NCBI GenBank assembly: GCA_001560895.1
Contig: CP014326.1
Span: 756,001 to 820,000, forward strand
DNA length: 64,000 nt
Source: Streptococcus mitis
GTDB lineage: Bacteria > Bacillota > Bacilli > Lactobacillales > Streptococcaceae
Direction of reading: 5' to 3'
This document shows, in pieces, positions 45,273 through 54,982 of the stretch (the first letter of the stretch is position 1; each line of letters begins with the position of its first letter). The notes beneath the pieces were generated by a model. That model worked only from the letters and a program-made list of their open reading frames with translations, was not told the DNA's origin and made no database searches. The position numbers and the translations under genes are program-made.

Positions 45273-45317
45273 CTCTAGTCTCTCCTTTCTTTTGCTGATT
45301 TTATTCAAAGAAAATGA

Positions 45318-45323
45318 TATAAT
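45318..45323 (+). promoter_or_regulatory. -10 box immediately before cpoA
   Basis: TATAAT at 45318-45323 ends 7 bases before the cpoA ATG at 45331, so transcription would start at or next to the ATG. The -35 is weak (TTGCTG at 45292, 20-base spacer). Confidence 0.55.
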
Positions 45324-45330
45324 AGTAGTT

Positions 45331-46374
45331 ATGGAAAAAAAGAAATTACGCATCAATATGTTGAGTTCAAGTGAGAAAGTAGCAGGACAAGGAGTTTCAG
45401 GTGCCTACCGTGAATTGATTCGTCTTCTTCACCGTGATGCCAAGGACCAATTGATTGTTACAGAAAATCTTCCAATCGAGGCAGATGTGACTCACTTTCA
45501 TACAATTGATTTCCCCTATTATTTATCAACATTCCAAAAGAAACGCTCAGGGAGAAAAATTGGCTATGTGCATTTTTTGCCTGATACACTTGAGGGGAGT
45601 TTGAAGATTCCATTTTTCTTAAAGGGAATTGTTAAACGTTATGTATTTTCTTTTTACAACCGGATGGAGCACTTAGTTGTGGTCAATCCTATGTTTATTG
45701 AGGATTTGGTGGCAGCTGGTATTCCACGTGAAAAAGTGACCTATATTCCTAATTTTGTCAACAAGGAAAAATGGCATCCTCTATCACAAGAAGAGATAGT
45801 CAGACTGCGAACAGAGCTAGGTCTTAGTGACAATCAGTTTATCGTAGTAGGTGCTGGTCAAGTTCAGAAACGCAAAGGAATTGATGATTTTATCCGTTTG
45901 GCTGAGGAATTGCCTCAGATTACCTTTATCTGGGCTGGTGGTTTCTCTTTTGGTGGTATGACAGATGGGTATGAACGCTATAAGAAAATGATGGATAATC
46001 CCCCTAAAAATTTGATGTTTCCAGGTATTGTATCGCCAGAGCGTATGCGCGAATTGTATGCCCTAGCGGATCTTTTCTTGTTACCTAGTTACAATGAGCT
46101 CTTTCCTATGACTATCCTAGAAGCTGCCAGTTGTGAAGCTCCTATTATGTTGCGTGATTTGGATCTCTATAAGGTGATTTTAGAGGGAAATTATAGGGCG
46201 ACAGCAGATAGAGAAGAGATGAAAGAAGCTATTCTGGAATATCAAGCGAATCCTGCTGCCTTAAAAGATTTGAAAGAAAAAGCTAAGAATATTTCTAGAG
46301 AGTATTCTGAAGAGCATCTGTTGCAAATCTGGTTGGACTTTTATGAGAAACAAGCCGCTTTAGGGAGAAAGTAA
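45331..46374 (+). CDS. cpoA: Glycolipid glycosyltransferase CpoA (GT4)
   Basis: In pneumococcus CpoA adds galactose to monoglucosyl-diacylglycerol, giving the main membrane diglycosyl lipid that also anchors lipoteichoic acid; mutations affect beta-lactam susceptibility. The 347-residue product is a GT-B glycosyltransferase. It has an N-terminal NMLSSSEKVAGQGVSGAY, the sugar-nucleotide domain VVGAGQVQKRKGIDDFIRLA near 205 and the GT4 ExxxxxxxE motif in LLPSYNELFPMTILEAASC near 265. No SD precedes ATG 45331, while a -10 box sits 7 bases upstream. The open frame back to 45241 is hydrophobic junk running through the terminator and is rejected. Confidence 0.88.
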   Translation: MEKKKLRINMLSSSEKVAGQGVSGAYRELIRLLHRDAKDQLIVTENLPIEADVTHFHTIDFPYYLSTFQKKRSGRKIGYVHFLPDTLEGSLKIPFFLKGIVKRYVFSFYNRMEHLVVVNPMFIEDLVAAGIPREKVTYIPNFVNKEKWHPLSQEEIVRLRTELGLSDNQFIVVGAGQVQKRKGIDDFIRLAEELPQITFIWAGGFSFGGMTDGYERYKKMMDNPPKNLMFPGIVSPERMRELYALADLFLLPSYNELFPMTILEAASCEAPIMLRDLDLYKVILEGNYRATADREEMKEAILEYQANPAALKDLKEKAKNISREYSEEHLLQIWLDFYEKQAALGRK

Positions 46375-46389
46375 AAAGTGAGGTAATCT

Positions 46390-47715
46390 ATGCGAATTGG
46401 TTTATTTACAGATACCTATTTTCCTCAGGTTTCTGGTGTTGCGACCAGTATTCGAACTCTGAAAACAGAACTTGAAAAGCAGGGGCATGTTGTTTTTATC
46501 TTTACGACGACGGATAAGGATGTCAATCGCTATGAAGATTGGCAAATTATCCGCATTCCAAGTGTTCCTTTTTTTGCTTTTAAAGACCGTCGTTTTGCCT
46601 ATCGAGGTTTCAGCAAGGCGCTTGAAATTGCTAAACAGTATCAACTGGATGTTATCCATACTCAGACAGAATTTTCTCTTGGCTTGTTGGGGATTTGGAT
46701 TGCGCGTGAATTGGAAATTCCCGTCATTCATACCTATCACACCCAGTATGAAGACTATGTCCATTATATTGCCAAGGGGTTTCTGATTCGTCCGAGTATG
46801 GTCAAGTATCTGGTCAGAGGTTTCCTGCACGATGTGGATGGGGTTGTTTGCCCTAGTGAGATTGTTCGTGACTTGCTAGCTGACTATAAGGTCAAGATTG
46901 AAAAACGCGTCATTCCGACTGGGATTGAATTAGCCAAGTTTGAGCGTCCAGAAATTAAGCAGGAAAATTTGAAAGAACTGCGTAGTAAACTAGGGATTCA
47001 AGATGACGAACAGATGTTGCTGAGTCTTTCTAGAATTTCCTATGAAAAAAATATTCAAGCAGTATTGGCAGCCTTTGCAGAAGTTCTGAAAGAAGAAGAC
47101 AAGGTCAAATTGGTGGTAGCGGGTGATGGTCCTTATCTGGATGACCTCAAAGAGCAAGCCCAGAAACTAGAGATTCAAGACTCCGTTATCTTTACAGGGA
47201 TGATTGCTCCTAGTGAGACGGCTCTTTACTATAAGGCGGCAGATTTCTTCATCTCGGCATCGACAAGTGAAACGCAGGGTTTGACATACTTGGAAAGCTT
47301 AGCTAGTGGAACGCCTGTCATTGCTCACGGAAATCCTTATCTGGACAATCTTATCAGTGATAAAATGTTTGGAACCTTGTATTACGGTGAACATGATTTG
47401 GCTGGAGCTATTTTAGAGGCTCTAATTGCAACGCCAGATATGAATGAGCATACCTTATCAGAAAAACTATACGAGATTTCTGCTGAGAACTTTGGAAAAC
47501 GGGTGCATGAATTTTATCTGGATGCCATTATTTCAAATAATTTCGAGAAAGATTTAGCCAAAGATGACACGGTCAGTCAGCGTATTTTTAAAACAGTTTT
47601 GTATCTACCGCAACAGGTGGTTGCTGTACCCGTAAAAGGCTCTAGACGGATGCTAAAGGCATCAAAAACACAGCTGATTAGCATGAGAGATTATTGGAAA
47701 GACCGTGAAGAATAG
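46390..47715 (+). CDS. Diacylglycerol glucosyltransferase (MGlcDAG synthase, GT4)
   Basis: The 441-residue product begins MRIGLFTDTYFPQVSGVATSI, the typical start of GT4 lipid glucosyltransferases. It contains THTQTEFSLG-like IHTQTEFSLGLLG, LLSLSRISYEKNIQAVL, VVAGDGPYLDDL and ASTSETQGLTYLESLASGTPVIAHGNPYLD (acceptor and donor loops). In pneumococcus the gene after cpoA makes alpha-monoglucosyl-diacylglycerol, the substrate of CpoA; that assignment fits here. It begins 15 bases after cpoA with the SD aagtgagg, so both steps of glycolipid synthesis are in one operon. The C-terminal 60 residues are basic and may bind membrane. Confidence 0.87.
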   Translation: MRIGLFTDTYFPQVSGVATSIRTLKTELEKQGHVVFIFTTTDKDVNRYEDWQIIRIPSVPFFAFKDRRFAYRGFSKALEIAKQYQLDVIHTQTEFSLGLLGIWIARELEIPVIHTYHTQYEDYVHYIAKGFLIRPSMVKYLVRGFLHDVDGVVCPSEIVRDLLADYKVKIEKRVIPTGIELAKFERPEIKQENLKELRSKLGIQDDEQMLLSLSRISYEKNIQAVLAAFAEVLKEEDKVKLVVAGDGPYLDDLKEQAQKLEIQDSVIFTGMIAPSETALYYKAADFFISASTSETQGLTYLESLASGTPVIAHGNPYLDNLISDKMFGTLYYGEHDLAGAILEALIATPDMNEHTLSEKLYEISAENFGKRVHEFYLDAIISNNFEKDLAKDDTVSQRIFKTVLYLPQQVVAVPVKGSRRMLKASKTQLISMRDYWKDREE

Positions 47716-47729
47716 AAAGAGGAAAAGCT

Positions 47730-47921
47730 ATGAAAAAACAATTAATGAGAAGTGGTCGTGATAAAAAGATTGCTGGTGTTTGTGCCGGGGTGGCCTATTA
47801 TCTAGATATGGATCCGACTATTGTTCGAGTTATTTGGGGTGTCCTTGCTTGCTGTTACGGAGCTGGAATTGTAGCTTATATCATTTTATGGATTATTGCA
47901 CCAGTAGCAAGTGACTATTGA
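47730..47921 (+). CDS. PspC-domain small membrane protein
   Basis: The 63-residue product contains RSGRDKKIAGVCAGVAYYLDMDPTIVRVIW followed by a hydrophobic helix ending IILWIIAP, the phage-shock-protein-C domain. In Gram-positives such short proteins are linked to envelope stress, but no role is proven here. An SD (gaggaaaag) lies upstream. It is 14 bases after the glucosyltransferase gene and belongs to the cpoA operon. Confidence 0.9.
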   Translation: MKKQLMRSGRDKKIAGVCAGVAYYLDMDPTIVRVIWGVLACCYGAGIVAYIILWIIAPVASDY

Positions 47922-47979
47922 AAACTAGCTCAATTCATGCTAAGATAATAGAAAATAGAATGTAACGAAGGAGATAAAA

Positions 47980-48114
47980 ATGGCATTTGGAGATAATGGA
48001 AAACGTAAAAAAACTATGTTTGAGAAATTAACCTTGCTTATCGTGCTTATCATGTTAGTAGCAAGTATTTTGGGAATTTTTGCAACTGCAATTGGTGCCC
48101 TCAGTAATCTATAA
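47980..48114 (+). CDS. DUF4044-type 44-residue membrane protein
   Basis: A short frame begins at ATG 47980 after the SD aaggag. It encodes 44 residues: a basic start, MAFGDNGKRKKTMFEKLT, then one hydrophobic helix LLIVLIMLVASILGIFATAI. It matches the DUF4044 pattern of tiny conserved streptococcal membrane proteins (from memory). The function is unknown. A terminator follows 22 bases after its stop, closing the cpoA operon. Confidence 0.85.
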   Translation: MAFGDNGKRKKTMFEKLTLLIVLIMLVASILGIFATAIGALSNL

Positions 48115-48135
48115 AATAGATTCAAGAAAATTTTG

Positions 48136-48163
48136 TGACTGGGATTTCCCAGCCCTTTTTTAA
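48136..48163 (+). terminator. Terminator before obg
   Basis: The short stem ctggg-attt-cccag (48139-48152) is followed by CCCTTTTTT. obg begins 15 bases later. Confidence 0.65.
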
Positions 48164-48177
48164 AGTGAGAAGAAAAA

Positions 48178-49488
48178 ATGAGTATGTTTTTAGATACAGC
48201 CAAGATCAAGGTCAAGGCTGGTAATGGTGGTGATGGCATGGTTGCCTTTCGCCGTGAAAAATATGTCCCTAATGGCGGTCCTTGGGGTGGTGATGGTGGT
48301 CGTGGAGGAAATGTGGTCTTCGTTGTAGACGAAGGTTTGCGTACCTTGATGGATTTCCGCTACAATCGTCATTTCAAGGCTGATTCTGGTGAAAAAGGAA
48401 TGACCAAAGGGATGCATGGTCGTGGTGCAGAGGATCTTAGAGTTCGAGTACCACAAGGTACAACTGTTCGTGATGCAGAGACTGGCAAGATCTTGACAGA
48501 TTTGATTGAACACGGTCAAGAATTTATTGTAGCCCACGGTGGTCGCGGTGGTCGTGGAAATATTCGCTTTGCGACACCAAAAAATCCTGCACCTGAAATC
48601 TCTGAAAATGGGGAACCAGGTCAGGAACGTGAGTTACAATTGGAACTAAAAATCTTGGCAGATGTTGGTTTGGTAGGTTTCCCATCTGTTGGGAAATCAA
48701 CACTTTTAAGTGTTATTACCTCAGCTAAACCTAAAATTGGTGCCTACCACTTTACCACTATTGTGCCAAATTTAGGTATGGTTCGTACCCAATCAGGTGA
48801 ATCCTTTGCAGTAGCTGATTTACCAGGTTTGATTGAAGGTGCTAGTCAAGGTGTTGGTTTGGGAACCCAGTTCCTCCGTCACATCGAGCGTACACGTGTC
48901 ATACTTCACATCATTGATATGTCAGCTAGCGAAGGACGTGATCCTTATGAGGATTATCTTGCTATTAACAAGGAGTTGGAGTCATACAATCTTCGTCTCA
49001 TGGAGCGTCCACAGATTATCGTAGCCAATAAGATGGATATGCCTGAGAGTCAGGAAAATCTTGCAGAATTTAAGAAAAAATTAGCTGAAAACTACGATGA
49101 ATTTGAAGAGTTGCCAGCCATTTTCCCAATATCTGGTTTAACCAAGCAAGGGCTGGCAACGCTTTTGGATGCGACAGCTGAATTGTTAGATAAGACACCA
49201 GAATTCTTGCTCTACGACGAGTCAGATATGGAGGAAGAAGCTTACTACGGCTTTGACGAGGAAGAAAAAGCCTTTGAAATTAGCCGTGATGACGATGCGA
49301 CATGGGTACTGTCTGGTGAAAAACTCATGAAACTCTTTAATATGACTAACTTTGATCGTGATGAATCTGTCATGAAATTTGCTCGTCAGCTTCGTGGTAT
49401 GGGGGTTGATGAAGCCCTTCGTGCGCGTGGTGCTAAGGATGGGGACTTGGTCCGCATTGGTAAATTTGAGTTTGAATTTGTAGACTAG
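48178..49488 (+). CDS. obg: GTPase Obg/CgtA
   Basis: Obg is an essential GTPase for 50S assembly and stress control. The 436-residue product has the Gly-rich Obg fold ([32 protein letters not shown], about 12-43). The G1 motif GFPSVGKST lies near 165, with G3 DLPGLIEGA and G4 NKMD. A C-terminal OCT domain of about 80 residues follows. The SD gtgagaag precedes the ATG. A 51-codon gene follows by 9 bases. Confidence 0.97.
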   Translation: MSMFLDTAKIKVKAGNGGDGMVAFRREKYVPNGGPWGGDGGRGGNVVFVVDEGLRTLMDFRYNRHFKADSGEKGMTKGMHGRGAEDLRVRVPQGTTVRDAETGKILTDLIEHGQEFIVAHGGRGGRGNIRFATPKNPAPEISENGEPGQERELQLELKILADVGLVGFPSVGKSTLLSVITSAKPKIGAYHFTTIVPNLGMVRTQSGESFAVADLPGLIEGASQGVGLGTQFLRHIERTRVILHIIDMSASEGRDPYEDYLAINKELESYNLRLMERPQIIVANKMDMPESQENLAEFKKKLAENYDEFEELPAIFPISGLTKQGLATLLDATAELLDKTPEFLLYDESDMEEEAYYGFDEEEKAFEISRDDDATWVLSGEKLMKLFNMTNFDRDESVMKFARQLRGMGVDEALRARGAKDGDLVRIGKFEFEFVD

Positions 49489-49497
49489 GAGACTGGC

Positions 49498-49653
49498 ATG
49501 GGAGATAAACCGATATCTTTCCGAGATGCGGATGGTAATTTTGTTTCCGCCGCAGATGTTTGGAATGAAAAGAAATTGGAAGAACTATTTAATCGTCTCA
49601 ATCCAAATCGTGCCCTGAGATTGGCACGAACTAAAAAAGACAATCCATCTTAA
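49498..49653 (+). CDS. Conserved 51-residue protein downstream of obg
   Basis: An SD (aggag, 49487-49491) precedes ATG 49498. The frame encodes MGDKPISFRDADGNFVSAAD, continues with VWNEKKLEELFNRLNP and ends TKKDNPS. It is small, soluble and charged, with the codon use of its neighbours. I recall a near-identical hypothetical protein after obg in pneumococcus, so it is probably a real gene; no function is known. The terminator at 49717 closes the unit. Confidence 0.8.
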   Translation: MGDKPISFRDADGNFVSAADVWNEKKLEELFNRLNPNRALRLARTKKDNPS

Positions 49654-49716
49654 ATACGTAAGATAAAACTCCAATTATCAGTCAAGTTAACTGTAACAAA
49701 TAGAAGATAAGATCAA

Positions 49717-49745
49717 GAAAGGGCAAAATTTGTCCTTTCTTTTTG
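49717..49745 (+). terminator. Terminator after obg unit
   Basis: The arms gaaagggcaaa and tttgtcctttc form an 11-bp stem with one G-U pair and minimal loop, followed by TTTTTG. Confidence 0.75.
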
Positions 49746-49752
49746 TATGCTT

Positions 49753-49856
49753 ATACTCTTCGAAAATTTCTTCAAACGATGTCAGCGTCGCCTTACCGTA
49801 CTCAAGTACAGCTTGCGGCTAGCTTCCTAGTTTGCTTTTTGATTTTAATTGAGTAT
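49753..49856. repeat. BOX element (boxA-boxC type, no boxB)
   Basis: The sequence runs from ATACTCTTCGAAAATTTCTT to TTTTGATTTTAATTGAGTAT with imperfect terminal inverted repeats. Inside are gtcagcgtcgccttaccgta, nearly the complement of the classical BOX A1R primer site, and cttgcggctagcttcctagtttgc, typical of boxC. The length of 104 bp fits boxA plus boxC without boxB. BOX elements are non-coding repeats spread through pneumococcus and close relatives. Confidence 0.85.
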
Positions 49857-49870
49857 CAGTTATAGTAGAG

Positions 49871-49954
49871 TGGAATAGAATATGGACAAATAGATTAGGG
49901 AATTCAAATCAAATGTCTAACAAGGCTCTAGAAGTTATGTTATTCTATTCTAGA
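49871..49954. repeat. Imperfect inverted repeat, possible degenerate miniature element
   Basis: ggaatagaata (49872-49882) and tattctattc (49941-49950) are inverted about 60 bases apart in an otherwise gene-free gap next to the BOX element. It may be the remains of a small mobile element; no family is recognised. Confidence 0.35.
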
Positions 49955-50006
49955 TTCAAAAAACTACACTTTTTCTGTTAAAAAAAGAATTTTTTTACAA
50001 AAATGA

Positions 50007-50035
50007 TTGGTTATTTAGTTTATTTATGCTATAAT
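50007..50035 (+). promoter_or_regulatory. Promoter of the amino-acid ABC operon
   Basis: TTGGTT at 50007-50012 and an extended -10 TGCTATAAT (TATAAT at 50030-50035) have a 17-base spacer, 29 bases before the permease ATG. Confidence 0.75.
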
Positions 50036-50064
50036 AGGAACAATTATTTTTAGGAGGTGCTAGT

Positions 50065-50706
50065 ATGTCTTATTTGTTTGAGATATTACCGAGTTTATTG
50101 AGCGGTGCAAGCATGACTTTACAGGTGTTTGCACTGGTCTTGATTTTTTCTATTCCTTTGGGCGTTTTGATTGCCTTTGCCTTGCAAGTCCATTGGAAGC
50201 TCCTCCATCATCTGATTAACATTTATATCTGGATTATGCGGGGCACACCCTTGCTCTTACAATTGATCTTTATCTATTATGTGCTCCCGAGTATTGGGAT
50301 TCGTTTGGATCGCCTTCCTGCGGCCATTATTGCCTTTGTTCTAAATTATGCGGCTTACTTTGCTGAAATCTTCCGTGGGGGAATTGATACCATTCCTAAA
50401 GGTCAATATGAAGCTGCTAAGGTTTTGAAGTTTAGTCCCTTTGACACAGTTCGCTATATTATATTACCTCAGGTAACCAAGATTGTTCTTCCTAGCGTGT
50501 TTAATGAAGTTATGAGTTTGGTCAAGGATACCTCTCTGGTCTATGCTCTAGGTATTTCTGACCTTATCTTGGCTAGTCGAACAGCTGCCAACCGTGATGC
50601 TAGCCTGGTTCCTATGTTCTTGGCAGGAGCCATTTACTTGATTTTGATTGGTATTGTGACCATTCTTGCCAAAAAAGTTGAGAAGAAGTATAGTTACTAT
50701 AGATAG
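50065..50706 (+). CDS. Amino-acid ABC transporter permease (HisMQ/GlnP type)
   Basis: The 213-residue product has about five membrane helices and the family motifs IWIMRGTPLLLQLIFIYYVLP near 54 and the EAA loop YEAAKVLKFSPFDTVRYIILPQ near 117. It belongs to the polar amino-acid uptake family. An SD (aggaggtg) precedes the ATG. The ATPase gene begins 9 bases after its stop and the lipoprotein gene follows, forming a complete three-gene importer. The substrate cannot be read from the sequence; cystine, glutamine or another polar amino acid is possible. Confidence 0.9.
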   Translation: MSYLFEILPSLLSGASMTLQVFALVLIFSIPLGVLIAFALQVHWKLLHHLINIYIWIMRGTPLLLQLIFIYYVLPSIGIRLDRLPAAIIAFVLNYAAYFAEIFRGGIDTIPKGQYEAAKVLKFSPFDTVRYIILPQVTKIVLPSVFNEVMSLVKDTSLVYALGISDLILASRTAANRDASLVPMFLAGAIYLILIGIVTILAKKVEKKYSYYR

Positions 50707-50715
50707 GAGGCAACC

Positions 50716-51345
50716 ATGTTAGAATTACGAAATATCAATAAGGGATTTGGTGAAAAGCAAATTTTGTCCAATTTTAGTTTAAGAATTCCTGAAAAGCAAA
50801 TCCTGGCTATCGTTGGGCCTTCTGGTGGAGGTAAGACAACTCTCTTACGTATGCTTGCGGGTCTTGAAACCATTGATTCAGGGCAAATCTTTTATAATGG
50901 AGAACCTTTAGAACTGGATGAATTGGAGAAGCGGAATTTACTGGGATTTGTATTCCAAGATTTTCAACTGTTCCCTCATTTATCAGTTTTAGATAATTTG
51001 ACCTTATCACCTGTGAAGACTATGGGGATGAAGCAGGAAGAGGCTGAGAAGAAGGCGCGAGGGCTTTTGGAACAGTTAGGACTGGCTGGTCATGCAGACG
51101 CCTATCCCTTCTCACTATCTGGTGGGCAAAAGCAACGGGTGGCCTTGGCGCGTGCTATGATGATTGACCCAGAAATCATTGGCTACGATGAACCAACTTC
51201 TGCTCTGGATCCAGAATTGCGCTTGGAAGTGGAAAAACTGATCTTGCAAAATAGGGAACTTGGCATGACCCAGATTGTCGTTACCCACGATTTACAGTTC
51301 GCTGAAAATATCGCAGATCAGATTCTCAAGGTTGAGCCCAAGTAG
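50716..51345 (+). CDS. Amino-acid ABC transporter ATP-binding protein
   Basis: The 209-residue ATPase has Walker A GPSGGGKTT (about 34-42), Q-loop VFQDFQLFPHLSV, signature LSGGQKQRVALARAM near 134, Walker B IIGYDEPTSALDP and the switch His in VTHDLQFAEN. It is a member of the polar amino-acid uptake ATPases, somewhat shorter than the usual 240 residues at the C-terminus. The SD aggaggc lies before the ATG. It is the middle gene of the importer operon. Confidence 0.92.
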   Translation: MLELRNINKGFGEKQILSNFSLRIPEKQILAIVGPSGGGKTTLLRMLAGLETIDSGQIFYNGEPLELDELEKRNLLGFVFQDFQLFPHLSVLDNLTLSPVKTMGMKQEEAEKKARGLLEQLGLAGHADAYPFSLSGGQKQRVALARAMMIDPEIIGYDEPTSALDPELRLEVEKLILQNRELGMTQIVVTHDLQFAENIADQILKVEPK

Positions 51346-51354
51346 GAGGTGCCA

Positions 51355-52194
51355 ATGACTAATAAGAAAATTGCTTTAGTATTGGTTTCTCTCCTGACAC
51401 TCTTTTTAACAGCTTGTACTCAGAAGGCTAGTGATCCAAAGCAGGATAACTGGGATAAATATCAAGAGCAGGGGACTATTACTATTGGTTTTGATAATAC
51501 CTTCGTACCTATGGGATTTGAAGAAAAGAATGGACAGTATACAGGCTTTGATATTGACTTAGCACAAGCTGTCTCTGAAAAATTGGGTTTTAAGGTGCAA
51601 TTTCAGCCAATTGACTGGGATATGAAGGAGACGGAACTGCAAAATGGAACCATAGACGCCATCTGGAATGGTTATTCTGCGACTGATGAACGCCGAGAGA
51701 AAGTTGTCTTTAGCATTCCTTATATGGAAAATCAGCAGGTTTTGGTTGCTAAGAAAAGCCAGCAGATTCATTCGGTAGAGGATATGAAGGATAAGACCTT
51801 GGGAGCGCAAGCCGGTTCATCTGGTTATCTTGACTTTGAGGCCCAGCCAGATTTACTGAAAAATCGTGTCAAAGACCAGAAGGCTAATCAGTACCAGAGT
51901 TTTAATGAGGCCTTGATTGATTTGAAAAATGACCGGATTGATGCTTTGTTGATTGACCGAGTGTATGCTAATTACTATCTCCAGTCTGAAGGTATATTAA
52001 GTGATTACAATGTTTTTTCAGCAGGATTTGAAAGTGAATCTTTTGCGGTCGGAGTTAGACCTGCTGACAAAAGATTACTACAAGCTTTAAACCAAGCTTT
52101 TGTTCAACTTTACCAAGAAGGGAAGTTCCAAGAAATCAGCCAAAAATGGTTTGGAGAAGATGTAGCAACCAAAGAAGTGAAAAGTAGAGATTGA
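51355..52194 (+). CDS. Amino-acid ABC transporter substrate-binding lipoprotein
   Basis: The 279-residue product has a lipoprotein signal ending LTAC (Cys about 21) and a family 3 solute-binding domain. Visible are TITIGFDNTFVPMGFEEKNGQYTGFDIDLA, NGTIDAIWNGYSATDERREKV, GAQAGSSGYLDF and the C-terminal QALNQAFVQLYQEGKFQEISQKWFG. These are the classic amino-acid binding protein motifs. ATG 51355 has the SD taggaggtg. A terminator overlapping its stop closes the operon at 52216. Confidence 0.92.
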   Translation: MTNKKIALVLVSLLTLFLTACTQKASDPKQDNWDKYQEQGTITIGFDNTFVPMGFEEKNGQYTGFDIDLAQAVSEKLGFKVQFQPIDWDMKETELQNGTIDAIWNGYSATDERREKVVFSIPYMENQQVLVAKKSQQIHSVEDMKDKTLGAQAGSSGYLDFEAQPDLLKNRVKDQKANQYQSFNEALIDLKNDRIDALLIDRVYANYYLQSEGILSDYNVFSAGFESESFAVGVRPADKRLLQALNQAFVQLYQEGKFQEISQKWFGEDVATKEVKSRD

Positions 52195-52216
52195 GTGTTA
52201 CCTCAGTCTCTTTTTG
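52187..52216 (+). terminator. Terminator of the amino-acid ABC operon
   Basis: The arms agagattgag and ctcagtctct (10 bp, with a G-U) enclose a 5- to 6-base loop and are followed by TTTTT. The left arm contains the stop codon of the lipoprotein gene. Confidence 0.8.
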
Positions 52217-52218
52217 CA

Positions 52219-52255
52219 TCGAAAAATCCCCTAGCAAGTACCAGAGGATAAGGGA

Positions 52256-52256
<1 letters not shown>
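52219..52256 (-). terminator. Terminator of lysS (leftward)
   Basis: On the minus strand, aatccc(tta) and (cta)ggggatt form a stem of 6-9 bp around a loop of about 17 bases, followed by TTTTT, directly after the lysS stop. Confidence 0.6.
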
Positions 52257-53755
<1,499 letters not shown>

Positions 53756-53850
53756 CTAGTTTTACTCAAAATTGAATACGATGAGTCATTTTTGCGATAC
53801 TTCTATTTTATCATAAATAAGCAAGAAATTCACGGATAATCTTTCAAAAC

Positions 53851-53880
53851 TAAAAAGAACTTGACGCTATAATCAAGTCC
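53851..53880 (-). terminator. Terminator of the DUF368-ybaK-phosphatase operon (leftward)
   Basis: On the minus strand, ggacttga and tcaagttc (8 bp, one G-U) enclose an 8-base loop followed by TTTTTAG, 2 bases beyond the phosphatase stop codon. Confidence 0.75.
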
Positions 53881-53882
53881 TG

Positions 53883-54500
53883 TTATTGATAGGAAGTATC
53901 ATTCCAAGTATCGAGAGTAAATGTTTCAAAATCATGGGTTTCTAGAATTGTCAGGCTGGCATTTGCTAGACCACCATCTTTACGAAGAAGTGGTTCTTGA
54001 TAGCCTAGAAGAGTACGAAGACTGGCAGTAAGATTGGCACCGTGGCCGACAATTAGAATACGCTCAGCCGGACTATCTTTGAGTGATTTGATAAATTGGA
54101 TGGTCCGTTGAGTTGTGCTATGGAGGGATTCAGCTTCAAACATTTGAGTGTCAAACTTGGCAAGATTCGTACGGAAAGCCTGGATTTGTTGCGGGTAAAT
54201 AGCTTCCAAAGTTGCGATTTTCAAACCTTCTAATTTACCCAGCTGCCATTCACGGAGATTAGGAACGCATTTTAAAGGACAGGGAGTCTGGAGTTGACTT
54301 TGGATAATTTCGGCAGATTTGACTGCTCGAGGTAAATCACTTGCATAAATATGATCAAAAGGAATTTCCTTGAGATACTGACCAAGTTTTTTAAGGGTTT
54401 CAATAGATTCAGGAAGTAGGGGAGAACCGCCACTAGCACCTTGAAAGCGTCCTTCTTGGTTCCAGACCGTACGGCCGTGGCGGACAAAGTAGAGTTTCAT
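53883..54500 (-). CDS. Histidine phosphatase family protein (phosphoglycerate mutase-like)
   Basis: The 205-residue product starts MKLYFVRHGRTVWNQEGRFQG, giving the catalytic RHG motif at 7-9. The second catalytic region is ILIVGHGANLTASLRTLLG near 150. It belongs to the GpmB-like branch of the histidine phosphatase superfamily. Members include phosphatases of unknown or broad substrate, and mutase activity should not be assumed. Its ATG shares a base with the stop of ybaK (TAATG), so it is the translationally coupled third gene of a leftward operon. Confidence 0.87.
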   Translation of the reverse strand: MKLYFVRHGRTVWNQEGRFQGASGGSPLLPESIETLKKLGQYLKEIPFDHIYASDLPRAVKSAEIIQSQLQTPCPLKCVPNLREWQLGKLEGLKIATLEAIYPQQIQAFRTNLAKFDTQMFEAESLHSTTQRTIQFIKSLKDSPAERILIVGHGANLTASLRTLLGYQEPLLRKDGGLANASLTILETHDFETFTLDTWNDTSYQ

Positions 54501-54982
54501 TACTTGCTGTCCTCCAAAATATCTGCAAAGTCAGCCTTTACAAAGCTAGCTAAGTCTTGTGGTGCGACGATAATGCTGTGACCAACTTCCCCAGCAGAGA
54601 CAATCATTTGATCCAAGTCTAGGGCAATCTTATCGATAAAAATGGGATAATTGTGTTTCTGACGAATACCGACAGGATTATTGGCTCCATGAATGTAACC
54701 TGTTGTTTTTTCTAAGTCCTTTTGTGGAATCATGCTCACTTTTTTATTGCCAGAAATTTTAGCTAATTTCTTTTCCGATAGGTGTTGAGTGATAGGTACA
54801 ATTCCGATAATCGGTCCGGTCTTATCTCCTAAAAGAGCCAAGGTTTTGAAAATCTGATCTCGTTCATAATCTTTCGGAAGTTCTCCTTCCAGGGCATTGA
54901 TTTGAATCCCTTGATGTGGGATACCTGCTTTGGACAGGATTTGTTCCACCAATGTTTTTTTGATTTTAACTTTTTTTGCCAT
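54500..54982 (-). CDS. ybaK: Aminoacyl-tRNA deacylase, YbaK/EbsC family
   Basis: The 160-residue product contains KIKKTLVEQILSKAGIPHQ, KTLALLGDKTGPIIGIVPITQHLSEKKLAKISG and TTGYIHGANNPVGIR, the YbaK editing-domain signature. E. coli YbaK hydrolyses Cys-tRNA(Pro), correcting prolyl-tRNA synthetase errors. Its start overlaps the stop of DUF368 and its stop overlaps the phosphatase start (TAATG at both joints), indicating tight coupling in the operon. Confidence 0.9.
   Translation of the reverse strand: MAKKVKIKKTLVEQILSKAGIPHQGIQINALEGELPKDYERDQIFKTLALLGDKTGPIIGIVPITQHLSEKKLAKISGNKKVSMIPQKDLEKTTGYIHGANNPVGIRQKHNYPIFIDKIALDLDQMIVSAGEVGHSIIVAPQDLASFVKADFADILEDSK

Noticed and set aside
45241..45330. 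N-terminal hydrophobic extension of CpoA as a signal or membrane anchor
   Set aside because: It runs through a terminator hairpin and the -10 box and is absent from the family start MEKKKLRINM.
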